Positions 15,538 through 24,777 of a DNA stretch of 64,000 nucleotides are shown here, piece by piece. Source of the stretch: Aeromonas rivipollensis (GTDB lineage: Bacteria; Pseudomonadota; Gammaproteobacteria; Enterobacterales; Aeromonadaceae); assembly GCF_037811135.1 (NCBI RefSeq), contig NZ_CP149130.1, forward strand, positions 1,298,501 to 1,362,500, in the 5' to 3' direction. The number at the start of each line of letters is the position of its first letter. Position 1 is the first letter of the stretch. A program made the position numbers and the translations under genes. Below the pieces are notes generated by a model. The model was not told the DNA's origin. It worked only from the letters and a program-made list of their open reading frames with translations, and did not search any database.

Positions 15538-18500
15538 CGCAGCAGCTGGGTGCTCTGGTGCAGGCTCTGCTGCTGCACCTCGCTCAAGGGGCACTGCTTG
15601 AGCACGTATTCGGCGCTGGCCACCACCGTCTTCCAGCGTGGCGCCTTGGGCAGGGTGTCCAGGCTCAGGTATTTGTCGAGAGTACGGGTCTGGGGGCTGG
15701 ATCTGTCCATGTAGACGCGCCACAGCTTGCTCTTCTCCGCCAGCACTATCTTGCCCTTGCCGGTGCTCTGCTGCCAGGTATCCAGGGTGAGGCGCATGGT
15801 GTCCACCAGAGCCCGGCGCAAGGGTTCGTCATCCTGCTGGCGAATGAGGTTGTCCGCGAGCGATCTGAACTCGCCCCCCAGCCGGCTCAGCTCACCCAGC
15901 AACTGGCCGTCTTCGATGATGGCCTGGCGCGACAGGCTCTTTAGGGCGTTCTCCAGGGCCATCACCCTGTTGTCGTCCTGGCGCTGCTCGGTGCTGAGGG
16001 TGAGGGCGAAGGCGTGCTGGCCCCCCAGGCTGATGGGCAGGGCCCGGGCATTGAGTCCGTCCTTCTGGCCCGCCACCAGGAAGCTCAGATCCTGCTCCGG
16101 CCGCGCCACCATGTCGGGCCACTGGCTCGCCAGCGGGGTCGCCAGCCACTCGTCCAGCGGCAGCCCCTCCATGGCTTCCGGCTCCTGGCCCAGCAAGCGG
16201 GCCAGGGCGCGGGAGGCAAACAGCACCACCCCCTGCTCGTCGATGAAGACCATGGGATCGGCCCCCTCCCCAAGCAGCGCCAGCAGCCGCTCCTGATCCT
16301 GATGCAGCTGGGCCTGCAGGCGCAGGCGGTGCTCTATCTCCTGCTTGAGCAGGTGATTTTCCACCAGGGAGGCGCGGCCTGCGCTGGCCTCCAGCAGGGC
16401 CCTGACCCGGGCAAACAGCTCCTCCTTGCAGAAGGGCTTCACCAGATAGTCGTTGGCCCCGGCGTTGAAGCCCTCTTCGATGTCCTTGGGCTGGTTGAGG
16501 GCGGTGAGCAGCAGCACCGGCAGCTTGTCCTTGGGATGCTGCTGGCGCAGCCGGCGACAGACGTCGAAGCCCGACAGGGTCGGCATCATCACGTCCAGCA
16601 GAATGAGATCCACCGGCTCCTGGGCCAGCTTGGCCAGGGCGTCGTGGCCGTCGCTGCTCGGCAGTATGCGGTAACCGCAGGGCTGCAGCAGGTGGCGCAG
16701 TATGTGCAGGTTGATGGGCTCGTCATCCACCACCAGTATGAGAGGCGCGTCTGGTGGGGGCGGGGGCAGATCGTCGCTCTCCCAGTCCGGCAGTATGAGG
16801 GGTTGCTGGCGCACCAGCTGATGCTCTATCTGGCGGCTGTCGAGGGTCAGGCTGCCTGCCTTGCCGCTGGCAAGGGGCAGGGTGAAGGCGAAGGTGGAGC
16901 CGACGCTAGGCTCGCTCTCCACGAACAGCTCGCCCCCCATCAGGTGCACCAGCTGGCGGGTGATGGACAGACCCAGCCCGGCCCCCTGCTTGCTCACCTC
17001 GGGGCTCATCTGCACCAGGGGCTCGAAGATGTGCTCCAGGTGCTCTTTGGCAATGCCGATGCCGGTGTCCGTCACCCTGATGCGCAAGAAATTGCCCTCC
17101 ACCTGGGCGCTCAGCACCACCTTGCCCTGGGGGGTGTACTTGATGGCGTTGCCCACCAGGTTGTAGAGCACCTGTTCTAGGCGCTGCTCGTCCGCCAGCA
17201 CCGGCGGCAGCTCGGCCGGGCTGATGTCCACCAGAGTGAGGGGCTTGGCCTGCACCAGGTGCTGGCAGAGATCCAGCACCAGCCGGATTACCCCCTTGGA
17301 GGCGACCGGCTGGGGATGGATCTCCAGCTGGCCGTAGCGCATCTGGTGGTAGTCGAGCAGATCGTCCACCAGCCGGGCCAGGCCGTCGGCGCTCTTGATG
17401 ATGAGGCCGAGCTGATTTTGCTGCCCTTCGGTCAGGTCCTGCTGACTGGCAAGCATGGACTCCGCCATCCCCTTGATGCCGTGGATGGGGGTGCGCAGCT
17501 CGTGGGAGGTGTTGGCCAAGAGCTCGTCCTTGAGCTTGTCCGCCTGTTGCAGGCTGAGGTTCTGCTTGTGGGTCAGCTTGACCTGCTGTTGCAGCTCCTG
17601 GGTCTGGCGCTCGATAAGCTCAATCTTGTCTTTCACCGAGCGCTGCATGTGACGAAACGCCTGGGCCAGCCGGTCGATGTCGTCGTCGGTGCGGGGAATG
17701 GTGATGGGGTGCTCCAGGGCGCCATCGGCCACCTGCTCGGCGGCGGCGGTGAGGGATCGCAGGGGCGCCGTGATGGAGTGGGAGAGCCAGCGTGAGAACA
17801 GGATAAGCAGCAGCAGGGAGCACGCCCCCAGCAGGATCACCAGGGTCTCCAGCTGGCGGATGGGGGCATAGGCCTCGCTGGTGGAGATCTCGGCGATGAA
17901 GGCCCACTCGGTGTCGAACACCTTGACCTGGGTGTAGGCGGCCAGCACCTCGTCATCGTGATAGGAGAGGAAGGGGCCGACCCCCTGCTCGCCGGAGAGG
18001 GCCTTGATGACCAGCGGTGTCTGCAGTGGCCGGAAGTTGGGGCTGAAGCTGTTCTCCACACTGAATTCGGGGGCGAGAGAGGCGTTGGCGCGCATCCGCT
18101 TGTCCGGGCCTATGAGGATGGTCTCGCCGGTCTCGCCGAGCCCCTCCCGCTCCGCCATGATCTGGTTGAGCTTGTCCGGCAGCAGCTCGAAGATCACCAC
18201 GCCGCGCACATAGTCGTACTGCATCACGGGGGCGGCCAGATAGGCGACCACCTGGCCAGTCAGCTCGTTGCGGCCAAAGTCGGTGAACTCGAAGATCTGC
18301 TGGGGCTTCTGGCCGCCGTCGAGGCGACGCTTGATCTTGGCGAAGGTGTTGCCAAGGCCGCTGGCCTGATAGGGGCCTGAGAGCAGGTTGGTGGCAAAGT
18401 TGGGGTGCTTGGTGACCGAATAGACAACGTCGCCGTTGAGGTCCACCAGAAAGATGTCGCTGTAGTTGGACTTGCGCACCATGTCGGCGTAGCCGCGGTG

Positions 18501-18950
18501 AAACCGCTGGTGCACCCGGCCATACATCTCGTCTGCCAGGATCAGGGCGCTGATGGAGGGCTCTATGTCCACCTGGCTGTCCGGCTGTTGCAGCTTGTCC
18601 CAGGAGCCGGGCACATAGCGGGCCTGGGCGCGGGCGCGGGCCTCCTGGGGCGTGGTGCCGAGCTTTTCGAAGGCCCCGGTGAAACCGTAGAAGCGACCGA
18701 TACTGTTGCCGGCAAAGTCCTGTTGGGAGAAGTTGATGATCTGCTCTTTGAGGTTGCCGAAGTAGTCTTCCAGCTGGCTCTTCTTGATGTTGCGCACCGA
18801 GACCAGATGGTTGGAAGTCTGGGTGGTGAGGTCCTTGCCGTGGCTGTAGAGGAAAAACAGGGTGACGACCAGGAAGGGCACCAGGCCCAACATGAAGAAA
18901 GCCAGCATCAGCTGCGGTCTGAGCCCACGAGGCCTGAAGATCCATTTCAT
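15513..18950 (-). CDS. Hybrid sensor kinase of the ChiS type (sensor, HAMP, kinase, receiver, C-terminal DNA-binding-like domain)
   Basis: 1145 residues. TM1 is at about 14-38 (LMLAFFMLGLVPFLVVTLFF). A large periplasmic dCache-like sensor region follows, then TM2 near 375-395 and HAMP to ~450. The HisKA phospho-His is in NTSHELRTPIHG (~482). The ATPase has an N-box (NLVGNAIKYT), GIGIAKEHLEHIFEP and GAGLGLSI. The receiver has its Asp in LLDVMMP (~786). A PAS-like segment follows (~890-950). The last ~90 residues (TWQQSTGKGK, TRTLDKYLSLDTLP, VVASAEYVLKQC) sit where Vibrio cholerae ChiS carries its unusual DNA-binding domain, and total length is close to ChiS (1129). ChiS directly activates chitin utilisation genes. 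The assignment rests on architecture and remembered family features. No chitin gene or chitin-binding partner is nearby. Confidence 0.72.
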   Translation of the reverse strand: MKWIFRPRGLRPQLMLAFFMLGLVPFLVVTLFFLYSHGKDLTTQTSNHLVSVRNIKKSQLEDYFGNLKEQIINFSQQDFAGNSIGRFYGFTGAFEKLGTTPQEARARAQARYVPGSWDKLQQPDSQVDIEPSISALILADEMYGRVHQRFHRGYADMVRKSNYSDIFLVDLNGDVVYSVTKHPNFATNLLSGPYQASGLGNTFAKIKRRLDGGQKPQQIFEFTDFGRNELTGQVVAYLAAPVMQYDYVRGVVIFELLPDKLNQIMAEREGLGETGETILIGPDKRMRANASLAPEFSVENSFSPNFRPLQTPLVIKALSGEQGVGPFLSYHDDEVLAAYTQVKVFDTEWAFIAEISTSEAYAPIRQLETLVILLGACSLLLLILFSRWLSHSITAPLRSLTAAAEQVADGALEHPITIPRTDDDIDRLAQAFRHMQRSVKDKIELIERQTQELQQQVKLTHKQNLSLQQADKLKDELLANTSHELRTPIHGIKGMAESMLASQQDLTEGQQNQLGLIIKSADGLARLVDDLLDYHQMRYGQLEIHPQPVASKGVIRLVLDLCQHLVQAKPLTLVDISPAELPPVLADEQRLEQVLYNLVGNAIKYTPQGKVVLSAQVEGNFLRIRVTDTGIGIAKEHLEHIFEPLVQMSPEVSKQGAGLGLSITRQLVHLMGGELFVESEPSVGSTFAFTLPLASGKAGSLTLDSRQIEHQLVRQQPLILPDWESDDLPPPPPDAPLILVVDDEPINLHILRHLLQPCGYRILPSSDGHDALAKLAQEPVDLILLDVMMPTLSGFDVCRRLRQQHPKDKLPVLLLTALNQPKDIEEGFNAGANDYLVKPFCKEELFARVRALLEASAGRASLVENHLLKQEIEHRLRLQAQLHQDQERLLALLGEGADPMVFIDEQGVVLFASRALARLLGQEPEAMEGLPLDEWLATPLASQWPDMVARPEQDLSFLVAGQKDGLNARALPISLGGQHAFALTLSTEQRQDDNRVMALENALKSLSRQAIIEDGQLLGELSRLGGEFRSLADNLIRQQDDEPLRRALVDTMRLTLDTWQQSTGKGKIVLAEKSKLWRVYMDRSSPQTRTLDKYLSLDTLPKAPRWKTVVASAEYVLKQCPLSEVQQQSLHQSTQLLRQLASRKG

Positions 18951-19133
18951 GGTGTGATTTTCAATTGAGAATCCAGTTACTAAGCGGCTTGAGTTTCTGA
19001 TTAAAGGCTAACTATTTCAATGGCTTTATCTTAAATTCGCTCGTCGGGTCACAGGGCGTGGCGGGAATTTTGAGCAAGGCGTTTAAAGCCTGAGCAAACG
19101 CTCCGTAAAAGTGCTCAAAGTCATAAAAAAGGG

Positions 19134-19161
19134 TTGTGCCCGGGCTCGGGGTACGTATAAT
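19134..19161 (+). promoter_or_regulatory. tRNA-Gly/tRNA-Cys promoter
   Basis: TTGTGC (19134-19139), a 16-base spacer, a perfect TATAAT (19156-19161) and a GC-rich discriminator (GCGCC), ending about 30 bases before tRNA-Gly. The GC-rich discriminator suggests stringent control. Confidence 0.8.
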
Positions 19162-19198
19162 GCGCCTCGTTGTCAGGCAACTGGCATCATGCAGTCAG

Positions 19199-19274
<76 letters not shown>

Positions 19275-19331
19275 ATTTTCCATCGCACCAACGGTGGATA
19301 TCACTTTCAAGACAATCAGTCTTGTCAGCAT

Positions 19332-19405
19332 GGCGCGTTAGCAAAGCGGTTATGCAGCGGATTGCAAATCCGTTTAGTCCGGTTCGACTCCGGAACGTGC
19401 CTCCA
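19332..19405 (+). tRNA. tRNA-Cys (GCA)
   Basis: 74 bases with encoded TCCA end. Acceptor GGCGCGT / ACGTGCC with one G-U pair, anticodon loop TTGCAAA (anticodon GCA), T-loop GGTTCGACTCC. It lies 57 bases after tRNA-Gly, with no promoter of its own, so it is probably processed from the same transcript. Confidence 0.97.
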
Positions 19406-19480
19406 TCTTTTTCCTCAGTTTCATTCCTGTTCCATGCCCTGTTTCATTCCGGAAACCTCTTTCGGCATATCCCCTTGCGT

Positions 19481-19774
19481 TCAATATCCTTGCTGGGTCA
19501 ATAACAGCTCGCAGCCCTGCTTGCGCCACTCTCTTTGCAGATAGTGACTTATCTCGTCGAGGGATTGCCCCCGATACTGAGGTTGCAGTTCGGCGGCGTG
19601 GCCGGTCAGATCGGCCATCTTCTGCTTCAGTTGACCGCACTGCCACAGGCTGACGACAGGCACCCCCTGGTACGCCAACGTGATGGCGTCATTCTGGTTG
19701 AGCCGCCACTCCTGCCACTGTGACCAGGCGAGCAGACCCAGCGCGCTCAGGACAGCAATGTCTGCCAGTTTCAT
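19481..19774 (-). CDS. Small hypothetical membrane-anchored protein
   Basis: 97 residues that I do not recognise. The first ~20 residues (MKLADIAVLSALGLLAWSQW) form one hydrophobic segment, either a signal anchor or an uncleaved signal. The rest is a soluble, Gln-rich, mostly helical domain (LKQKMADLTGHAAELQ, LDEISHYLQREWRKQGC) with two cysteines. It is convergent with the tRNA pair, ending 75 bases after tRNA-Cys. Coding status is supported by a sensible hydrophobic N-terminus and balanced composition, but there is no family match from memory. Confidence 0.6.
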   Translation of the reverse strand: MKLADIAVLSALGLLAWSQWQEWRLNQNDAITLAYQGVPVVSLWQCGQLKQKMADLTGHAAELQPQYRGQSLDEISHYLQREWRKQGCELLLTQQGY

Positions 19775-19988
19775 GCGCTTTTCTCCCCATTTACCTGCCC
19801 ATGTTCTAACTCTTGCCCAAGGCGTGGTTTTTGCCAGCCTTGTTACTCTTTGGTTAAATAATGTAACCCAGTTTCACTTTCTGGTTTTTAGGCGGTTTTT
19901 TTATAAAAAAAGGGGCTTGTTGGTGTAGTAATCCTACAGCTTGTGGAGTAATCTTTGCTCAGTGGTCTTACCAGTGAGGCGTTAAATC

Positions 19989-20189
19989 ATGTTTCATCCC
20001 TTCTCCCTGACTCAGATAATCCTTCGCCGCATCTTCGTACTGATGGTGGGTCTGCTTGCCTTCCCGGTGATGCTGTTTCGCCGGGATCGCGCCCGCTTCT
20101 ACAGCTACCTGCACCGGATCTGGAACAAGACCAGCACCAAGCCGGTGTGGCTCAAGATGAGCGAACGCGGGGAGCGGATCTTCTACTGA
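19989..20189 (+). CDS. ybfA: YbfA-family small membrane protein (DUF2517)
   Basis: 66 residues. One hydrophobic segment (ILRRIFVLMVGLLAFPVMLF) is followed by the highly conserved tail RDRARFYSYLHRIWNKTSTK and PVWLKM, which matches E. coli YbfA almost residue for residue in this part. Function is unknown; it is likely an inner membrane protein with one span. It is monocistronic: an AT-rich upstream region with T and A runs probably holds its promoter, and a strong terminator follows 16 bases after the stop. Confidence 0.85.
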   Translation: MFHPFSLTQIILRRIFVLMVGLLAFPVMLFRRDRARFYSYLHRIWNKTSTKPVWLKMSERGERIFY

Positions 20190-20204
20190 TCCCTGCCCAC
20201 AATG

Positions 20205-20232
20205 AAAAAAGACAGCCCAGGCTGTCTTTTTT
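20205..20232 (+). terminator. Intrinsic terminator of ybfA
   Basis: AAAAAAGACAGCC / GGCTGTCTTTTTT with a two-base centre and a T-run: a perfect stem with symmetrical A and T tracts. It probably also acts on the convergent EvgS-like gene. Confidence 0.92.
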
Positions 20233-20361
20233 TATGGCCTGCCCCCGGCATGGGCCTCTTTCCCGCATGGCTGAGAAGTCAGTCCCAGGCTTGCAGTCGG
20301 GTGGGCACCTGCCTTGGCCATCCAGAACCTCTCTCCCCTCTACACCCCCGATGGCGCCCCG

Positions 20362-23300
20362 TCATGCCTCCCGGCCGAGTTCGGCCAGCGCCGCGCGCAG
20401 GCGGGCGAGGCCTATGGGCTTGAACAGGCAGTCGTTCATGCCGGCGGCCAGGCAGAGCTCCCGCTCCCTGGGCAAGGCGTGGGCGGTAAAGCCCCAGATC
20501 GGCAGCTCATGACCACGGGCGCGCAGGTTGCGGGTCAGTTCGAAGCCGTCCATCACCGGCATCTGGCAGTCGGTGATGACGAGGTCGAAGGGGTGGCTGC
20601 CGACGGCGCGCAAGGCCTCCAGCCCGTTGCTGCGCACGCTCACCTCGTGTCCCAGGTGCTTGAGCTGCTGGCGCAGCAGGATCTGGTTGGCATGGTTGTC
20701 ATCCACCACCAGTATCCGCAGCCGGGGCCCTGGCTCCCGGGGAGGGAGGAGGGTGGCCGTCACCTGCGGGAGAGCCGGGGTGGCCAGGGTCAGGGGCAGT
20801 CTTATCTCGAGGCGGGTCCCCCGTCCCGTCTCGCTGTCGATGCCTATCTCTCCTCCCATCATCTGGCACAGGATGCGGGCCAGGTTCAGGCCAAGGCCGC
20901 TGCCCGGGTACTGCTGGGGGGAGTGCGCACGGTAGAAGGGGGTGAACAGCTGGGGCAGCTTGTCCGCCGGGATGCCGACCCCGGTATCTGCGATGACCAG
21001 GTGCAGCACGGGGGCCTGCAGGGTGTCTCCCGTCAGGGCGGCGCTGATGCTCACCTCGCCCTGCTCCGTGAACTTGATGGCGTTGCCGATCAGGTTGAAG
21101 AGGATCTGGCGCAGTCGAAGGGAATCGATCAGCACAGTCGGCAGGGGGGCGCCGGGCAGCTCGACGCGATAGGCCACCCCCTTTTGCCCGGCCATGCCCC
21201 CGAACACCCGGGTGACCGACAGCAGCAGCGGCGTAAGCTCGCAGGGGGTCGGGGTCAGGGTCATCTGGCCCGCCTCTATGCTGGAGATATCCAGGGTATC
21301 ACCGAGCAGATCCAGCAGACCGTGCGCCGAGTCCGCGGCGATGCGCAGCAGCTCGGCGCTGTGACGACTGAGGGCGGGATCCTCGGTGGCGAGTTCCAGC
21401 ATGCCGAGGATGGCGTTCATGGGGGTACGGATCTCGTGACTCATGGTGGCGAGAAAGTCGCTCTTGGCCCGGCTGGCGCTGTCGGCCTGCAGCTTGGCCT
21501 GGCGCAGGGCCTCCTCCAGCTGCTTGCGGTCCGTGATGTCGATCCAGCCATCGATCACCCCGCTGATGACGCCCTCGCCATCGAAGTAGGGCACCATCCA
21601 GTGATAGATGTGGGTCTGGCTCCCTTCGCGGTTGAAAATCCGATCGACGAAGATGGGCTGGCCATGCTGCAGCACCTTGGCAAAGTCCTGCTCCAGGGCG
21701 GCGATGCTCTGGGAGTCGATCAGTCCTTCCAGTCCCTGGACGAAGGGGTGCCCCATGACCTCTTCCGGGCGGGCACCGAGCTGGGCCAGGTATTTGCTGT
21801 TGCACAGCAATACCTTGCCGCTCTTGTCGCGCACCACTATGGGGTGGGGCTGGCTCTCCCCGAGCGCCTTGATGAACCTCACGTGGGCCTCCAGCTGCTG
21901 GCGGGAGGCCTGCTCGGCGCGGGCCAGCCGCTTGAGCATGAGGTTGCGGTAGAGCAGCACCAGGGCCAGGGCGAAGAGTACCGCAAACAACAGGTAGAAG
22001 GCGTGGGCGTGGCGCTCGATAAAGCCGGGCACCGGCAGTTTGCGGTTGCGCCACTCGTAGCTCACCATGGCCAGCTCGTTGGGCGGGATGGCGAGCAGGG
22101 TCTTGTCGAGGATATTCATCAGCATCTCGTTGCCGGGCTGGCTGGCAAAGCCCATCCGGATGGGCTCGTCATCGGCGGGCCCCGCGATGCGCAGCCGGGT
22201 TCGCGGATCATTGTCCAGGGCGTGGCGGGCAAAATAGAGCGGCACTATGGCGGCATCCAGCCTGCCCCCCTCGACGGCCTGCATCGCCTCCTCGGCGCTC
22301 TCCATGATGGTGAGCCTGCTGTCCTCCAGCTGATCGGCGAGCGGGTTGTAGCGGGTGATCCCCAGGCGCTTGCCCGCCAGACTCTGCAGCGAATCAATGC
22401 TCTCCTCCCCCTGATGGGTGAGGATCACGTAGATGTCGTCCGTGGCATAGGGGACCGAGGGGCGCAGGCCATAGCGCTCGGCCACGGGCCGGGAGATGGC
22501 ACCGATGAGATCGAGGCGCCCCGATCGGATGGCCTTGTCCCGCTGCCGGTCGGAGTCGAAACGGATGAACTCGAAGGAGAGGCCGGTGCGTTTGCTCACC
22601 TTGGCCAGCATGTCGACCGTCATGCCGGTGAGCTGGCCGTCGTGATCCAGGGCGCCATAGGGGTAGAGGTTGTCCATCAGCCACACCCTGATGGGGGGTG
22701 ACTGGCGTATCCAGGCCCGCTCGGCGGCGTCATAGCGCTCGCTCGCGCTGTCATTCATGTCACGTATGGGCCCGTTCCACTGGCTGAAGATGGCATTGCG
22801 GGTCCCGTCGTCGATGGCCTCCAGGCCGCGGTTGATGAGGCCGAGCAGGGCCGGCACGCGGGCGGAGAGCGCGAAGCGAAAGTCGGCCGGTGCCAGGCTG
22901 GGTTGTGCCTCGCCGCGCAGCCTGAGGTGGTCGAAGCGCTCGCTGTTGAGATAGTGCATGGCGTGGGCGTCGCTGAGCAGTATCTCCTGGCGGCCGAAGA
23001 AGACGGCGTCGAAGGCCTCCATGTTGGAGGGGTGGGTCACCAGGGTGAGGGTGGGGTAGTAGAGCCTGAACCTCTGGGGATCAATCTGCCCCGCAACGGC
23101 GGCGACGCGCTGGCCCGGGGTCAGCAGGGGACCCTGATAGGGTTTGGGGGTCGAGAAGACCAGGGCGCTGCTGAAGTAGGGCCGGCTGAGCCGGATCCCG
23201 GAGGCCTCGGTGTCCGCCAGGGTCAGGTTGCCGAGGTTGACCAGATCGATTTCTCCCCGGCGCAGGGCGAGCAGGGCGCTCTCCTTGTCGGCGAAGCGGT

Positions 23301-23580
23301 GCAGTGACAGGGGTTTTTGCAGCAGATGGGCGAGGATGCCGAGGTAATCGGCGGAGATCCCCTCGAACCTGTGCCGGGAGACGATCATGCTGAAGGGGCG
23401 GTAATCCTCTGCGAGGAGCCCGACCCGCAGCTGCCTTGCCTGCCGCAACCAGCCCTGCTCGGCCTTGGACCAGCGGGGAGGGACTATCTCGGGGTCGTGA
23501 CGGCTGTGCAGGGTCAAGGCCAGCGCAGGCTGGATGAACAGCAGACAGAGCAGGATCAGTGATCGATAGAGGTTCATCAT
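20362..23580 (-). CDS. EvgS/BvgS-like hybrid sensor histidine kinase with two periplasmic solute-binding domains
   Basis: 1072 residues. A signal sequence (residues 2-22) is followed by two tandem SBP_bac_3 Venus-flytrap domains (about 45-275 and 290-515, the second beginning PPIRVWLMDNLYPYG). One membrane helix lies near 523-545 (FYLLFAVLFALALVLLYRN). A PAS domain (~560-680) is followed by HisKA with phospho-His in MSHEIRTPMNA (~714), HATPase with N-box NLIGNAIKFTE (~834), and a receiver with Asp in ITDCQMPVMDG (~1004). It ends just after the receiver, so the C-terminal HPt domain of EvgS and BvgS is absent. No response regulator or separate HPt gene is adjacent, so the output partner is unknown. 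An inner membrane sensor, ligand unknown. Confidence 0.88.
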   Translation of the reverse strand: MMNLYRSLILLCLLFIQPALALTLHSRHDPEIVPPRWSKAEQGWLRQARQLRVGLLAEDYRPFSMIVSRHRFEGISADYLGILAHLLQKPLSLHRFADKESALLALRRGEIDLVNLGNLTLADTEASGIRLSRPYFSSALVFSTPKPYQGPLLTPGQRVAAVAGQIDPQRFRLYYPTLTLVTHPSNMEAFDAVFFGRQEILLSDAHAMHYLNSERFDHLRLRGEAQPSLAPADFRFALSARVPALLGLINRGLEAIDDGTRNAIFSQWNGPIRDMNDSASERYDAAERAWIRQSPPIRVWLMDNLYPYGALDHDGQLTGMTVDMLAKVSKRTGLSFEFIRFDSDRQRDKAIRSGRLDLIGAISRPVAERYGLRPSVPYATDDIYVILTHQGEESIDSLQSLAGKRLGITRYNPLADQLEDSRLTIMESAEEAMQAVEGGRLDAAIVPLYFARHALDNDPRTRLRIAGPADDEPIRMGFASQPGNEMLMNILDKTLLAIPPNELAMVSYEWRNRKLPVPGFIERHAHAFYLLFAVLFALALVLLYRNLMLKRLARAEQASRQQLEAHVRFIKALGESQPHPIVVRDKSGKVLLCNSKYLAQLGARPEEVMGHPFVQGLEGLIDSQSIAALEQDFAKVLQHGQPIFVDRIFNREGSQTHIYHWMVPYFDGEGVISGVIDGWIDITDRKQLEEALRQAKLQADSASRAKSDFLATMSHEIRTPMNAILGMLELATEDPALSRHSAELLRIAADSAHGLLDLLGDTLDISSIEAGQMTLTPTPCELTPLLLSVTRVFGGMAGQKGVAYRVELPGAPLPTVLIDSLRLRQILFNLIGNAIKFTEQGEVSISAALTGDTLQAPVLHLVIADTGVGIPADKLPQLFTPFYRAHSPQQYPGSGLGLNLARILCQMMGGEIGIDSETGRGTRLEIRLPLTLATPALPQVTATLLPPREPGPRLRILVVDDNHANQILLRQQLKHLGHEVSVRSNGLEALRAVGSHPFDLVITDCQMPVMDGFELTRNLRARGHELPIWGFTAHALPRERELCLAAGMNDCLFKPIGLARLRAALAELGREA

Positions 23581-23690
23581 GCCACCTGGAACGGGACAGC
23601 CATCCTTGCCGGGTCTGGGTCAAAGGCGGCCATTCTACCGGAAAATGGCTATAACGAGTCCCTTATTTGGCCGTAGCCAGCATGAAAGGC

Positions 23691-23722
23691 ACAAGGATGG
23701 CGGCATGAGCCGCCATCCTTGT
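23691..23722 (-). terminator. Hairpin downstream of ygiD
   Basis: Perfect 14-bp stem (ACAAGGATGGCGGC / GCCGCCATCCTTGT) with an ATGA loop, 16 bases beyond the ygiD stop. The leftward tail (GCCTTTCATG) is only weakly U-rich. Confidence 0.65.
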
Positions 23723-23737
23723 CCAGGGGGGGCGGGA

Positions 23738-24505
23738 TCAGCCGAACCGGTAGGCGCCCATATAAAGGCTGCCGTAATCCCAGCTCTGGTGCAGCCTGTT
23801 CGGCCTGTCGCTTCCCGCCGCCCCGAGCGCCACGAACAGCGGGCGCAGGTGATCGTCATGGGGATGGGACTCCACGGCGCCAGGTGCCCGGGCCCGATAA
23901 TCTTCCAGCGCCGCCCTGTCACCCTCATCCATGGTCTGCTCCAGCCAGTGCACGAAGGCGCTTGCCCAGCGTGGCACCGGGCTGTCGTCCGGCCCGAGCG
24001 CCCTCAGGTTGTGGGTGATGGCGCCGGAGGCGAGGATGCCTATGCCCTGGGCGCGCAGGCCCTGCAGCGCCTCCCCCAGTTGCCACAGCTGGGCCGGGGT
24101 GAAGCCAGCCGGGATGGAGAGCTGCACCAGGGGGAGTTCGCTCTGGGGATCCATCAGGGAGAGGGGCGACCAGACCCCGTGATCCAGCTCCCGGTGTACC
24201 GCAGTGGCGGGCAGGCCCGCCAGCAGCAGCTGATCGCCCACCGCCTCCTGCAGCCACTGGGGGCTCTTGGCCGGCCAGCGGATTTGATAGAGGGGCTCGG
24301 GGAAGCCGTAGAAGTCGTACATCAGGGCCGGGCTCGGCTCGACGTTGAGCTGCAGCTCGCTGCGGCTGAACCAGTGGGCCGAGATCACCACCAGTCCCCT
24401 GACGCCCTCAAGGCGCAGCTGTTTCAGGAACTGGGTGGCAGGCTGATCCCGCAGCACCAGATCCGGGGCGCCGTGGGAGATGAACCAGACGGGGGCGATA
24501 GCCAT
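23738..24505 (-). CDS. ygiD: 4,5-DOPA-extradiol-dioxygenase family protein (YgiD)
   Basis: 255 residues, a class III extradiol (LigB-fold) dioxygenase. The metal site and family motifs are visible: FISHGAP near the N-terminus (His ligand), VVISAHWF (second His), DHGVWSPLSLM, LASGAITHNLRAL, and a C-terminal ESHPHDDHLRPLF. E. coli YgiD and plant DODA cleave the ring of L-DOPA at the 4,5 position with zinc or iron. The physiological substrate in bacteria is uncertain. Cytoplasmic. It appears to be a single-gene unit, flanked on both sides by stable hairpins. Confidence 0.9.
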   Translation of the reverse strand: MAIAPVWFISHGAPDLVLRDQPATQFLKQLRLEGVRGLVVISAHWFSRSELQLNVEPSPALMYDFYGFPEPLYQIRWPAKSPQWLQEAVGDQLLLAGLPATAVHRELDHGVWSPLSLMDPQSELPLVQLSIPAGFTPAQLWQLGEALQGLRAQGIGILASGAITHNLRALGPDDSPVPRWASAFVHWLEQTMDEGDRAALEDYRARAPGAVESHPHDDHLRPLFVALGAAGSDRPNRLHQSWDYGSLYMGAYRFG

Positions 24506-24675
24506 AGGGAGACTCCTATCAATGAGGCCGGCACGCAGAGCATGGCCGGGTCAGGGCAAGGGGCCACTGACGATGGGGTCATTATCTGCCCCCGATAGGA
24601 AGTTAACAATGTGGCAATATGTATAAGCACTGTTCACTATGAGTTGATAGATGAAGACGGGAGATGAGCCTAAAA

Positions 24676-24709
24676 CAACGGGGCCAGCATCGCCATGCTG
24701 GCCCCGTTG
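24676..24709 (-). terminator. Terminator downstream of the FKBP gene
   Basis: Perfect 15-bp stem (CAACGGGGCCAGCAT / ATGCTGGCCCCGTTG) with a CGCC loop; the leftward tail reads TTTTA. It lies about 70 bases past the FKBP stop. Confidence 0.75.
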
Positions 24710-24777
24710 TTCTTCATCAGCCGGTTATTGCTGGATGCCCGGCGGGCTCTCGCCTGGTGGTGGCCGAGCCAGAAGCC

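Noticed and set aside
20314..22701. Long open frame on the plus strand (795 codons) opposite the EvgS-like gene
   Set aside because: Antisense shadow of a GC-rich gene: Gln/Gly/His-rich, no domain, and the minus-strand frame has a complete kinase architecture.
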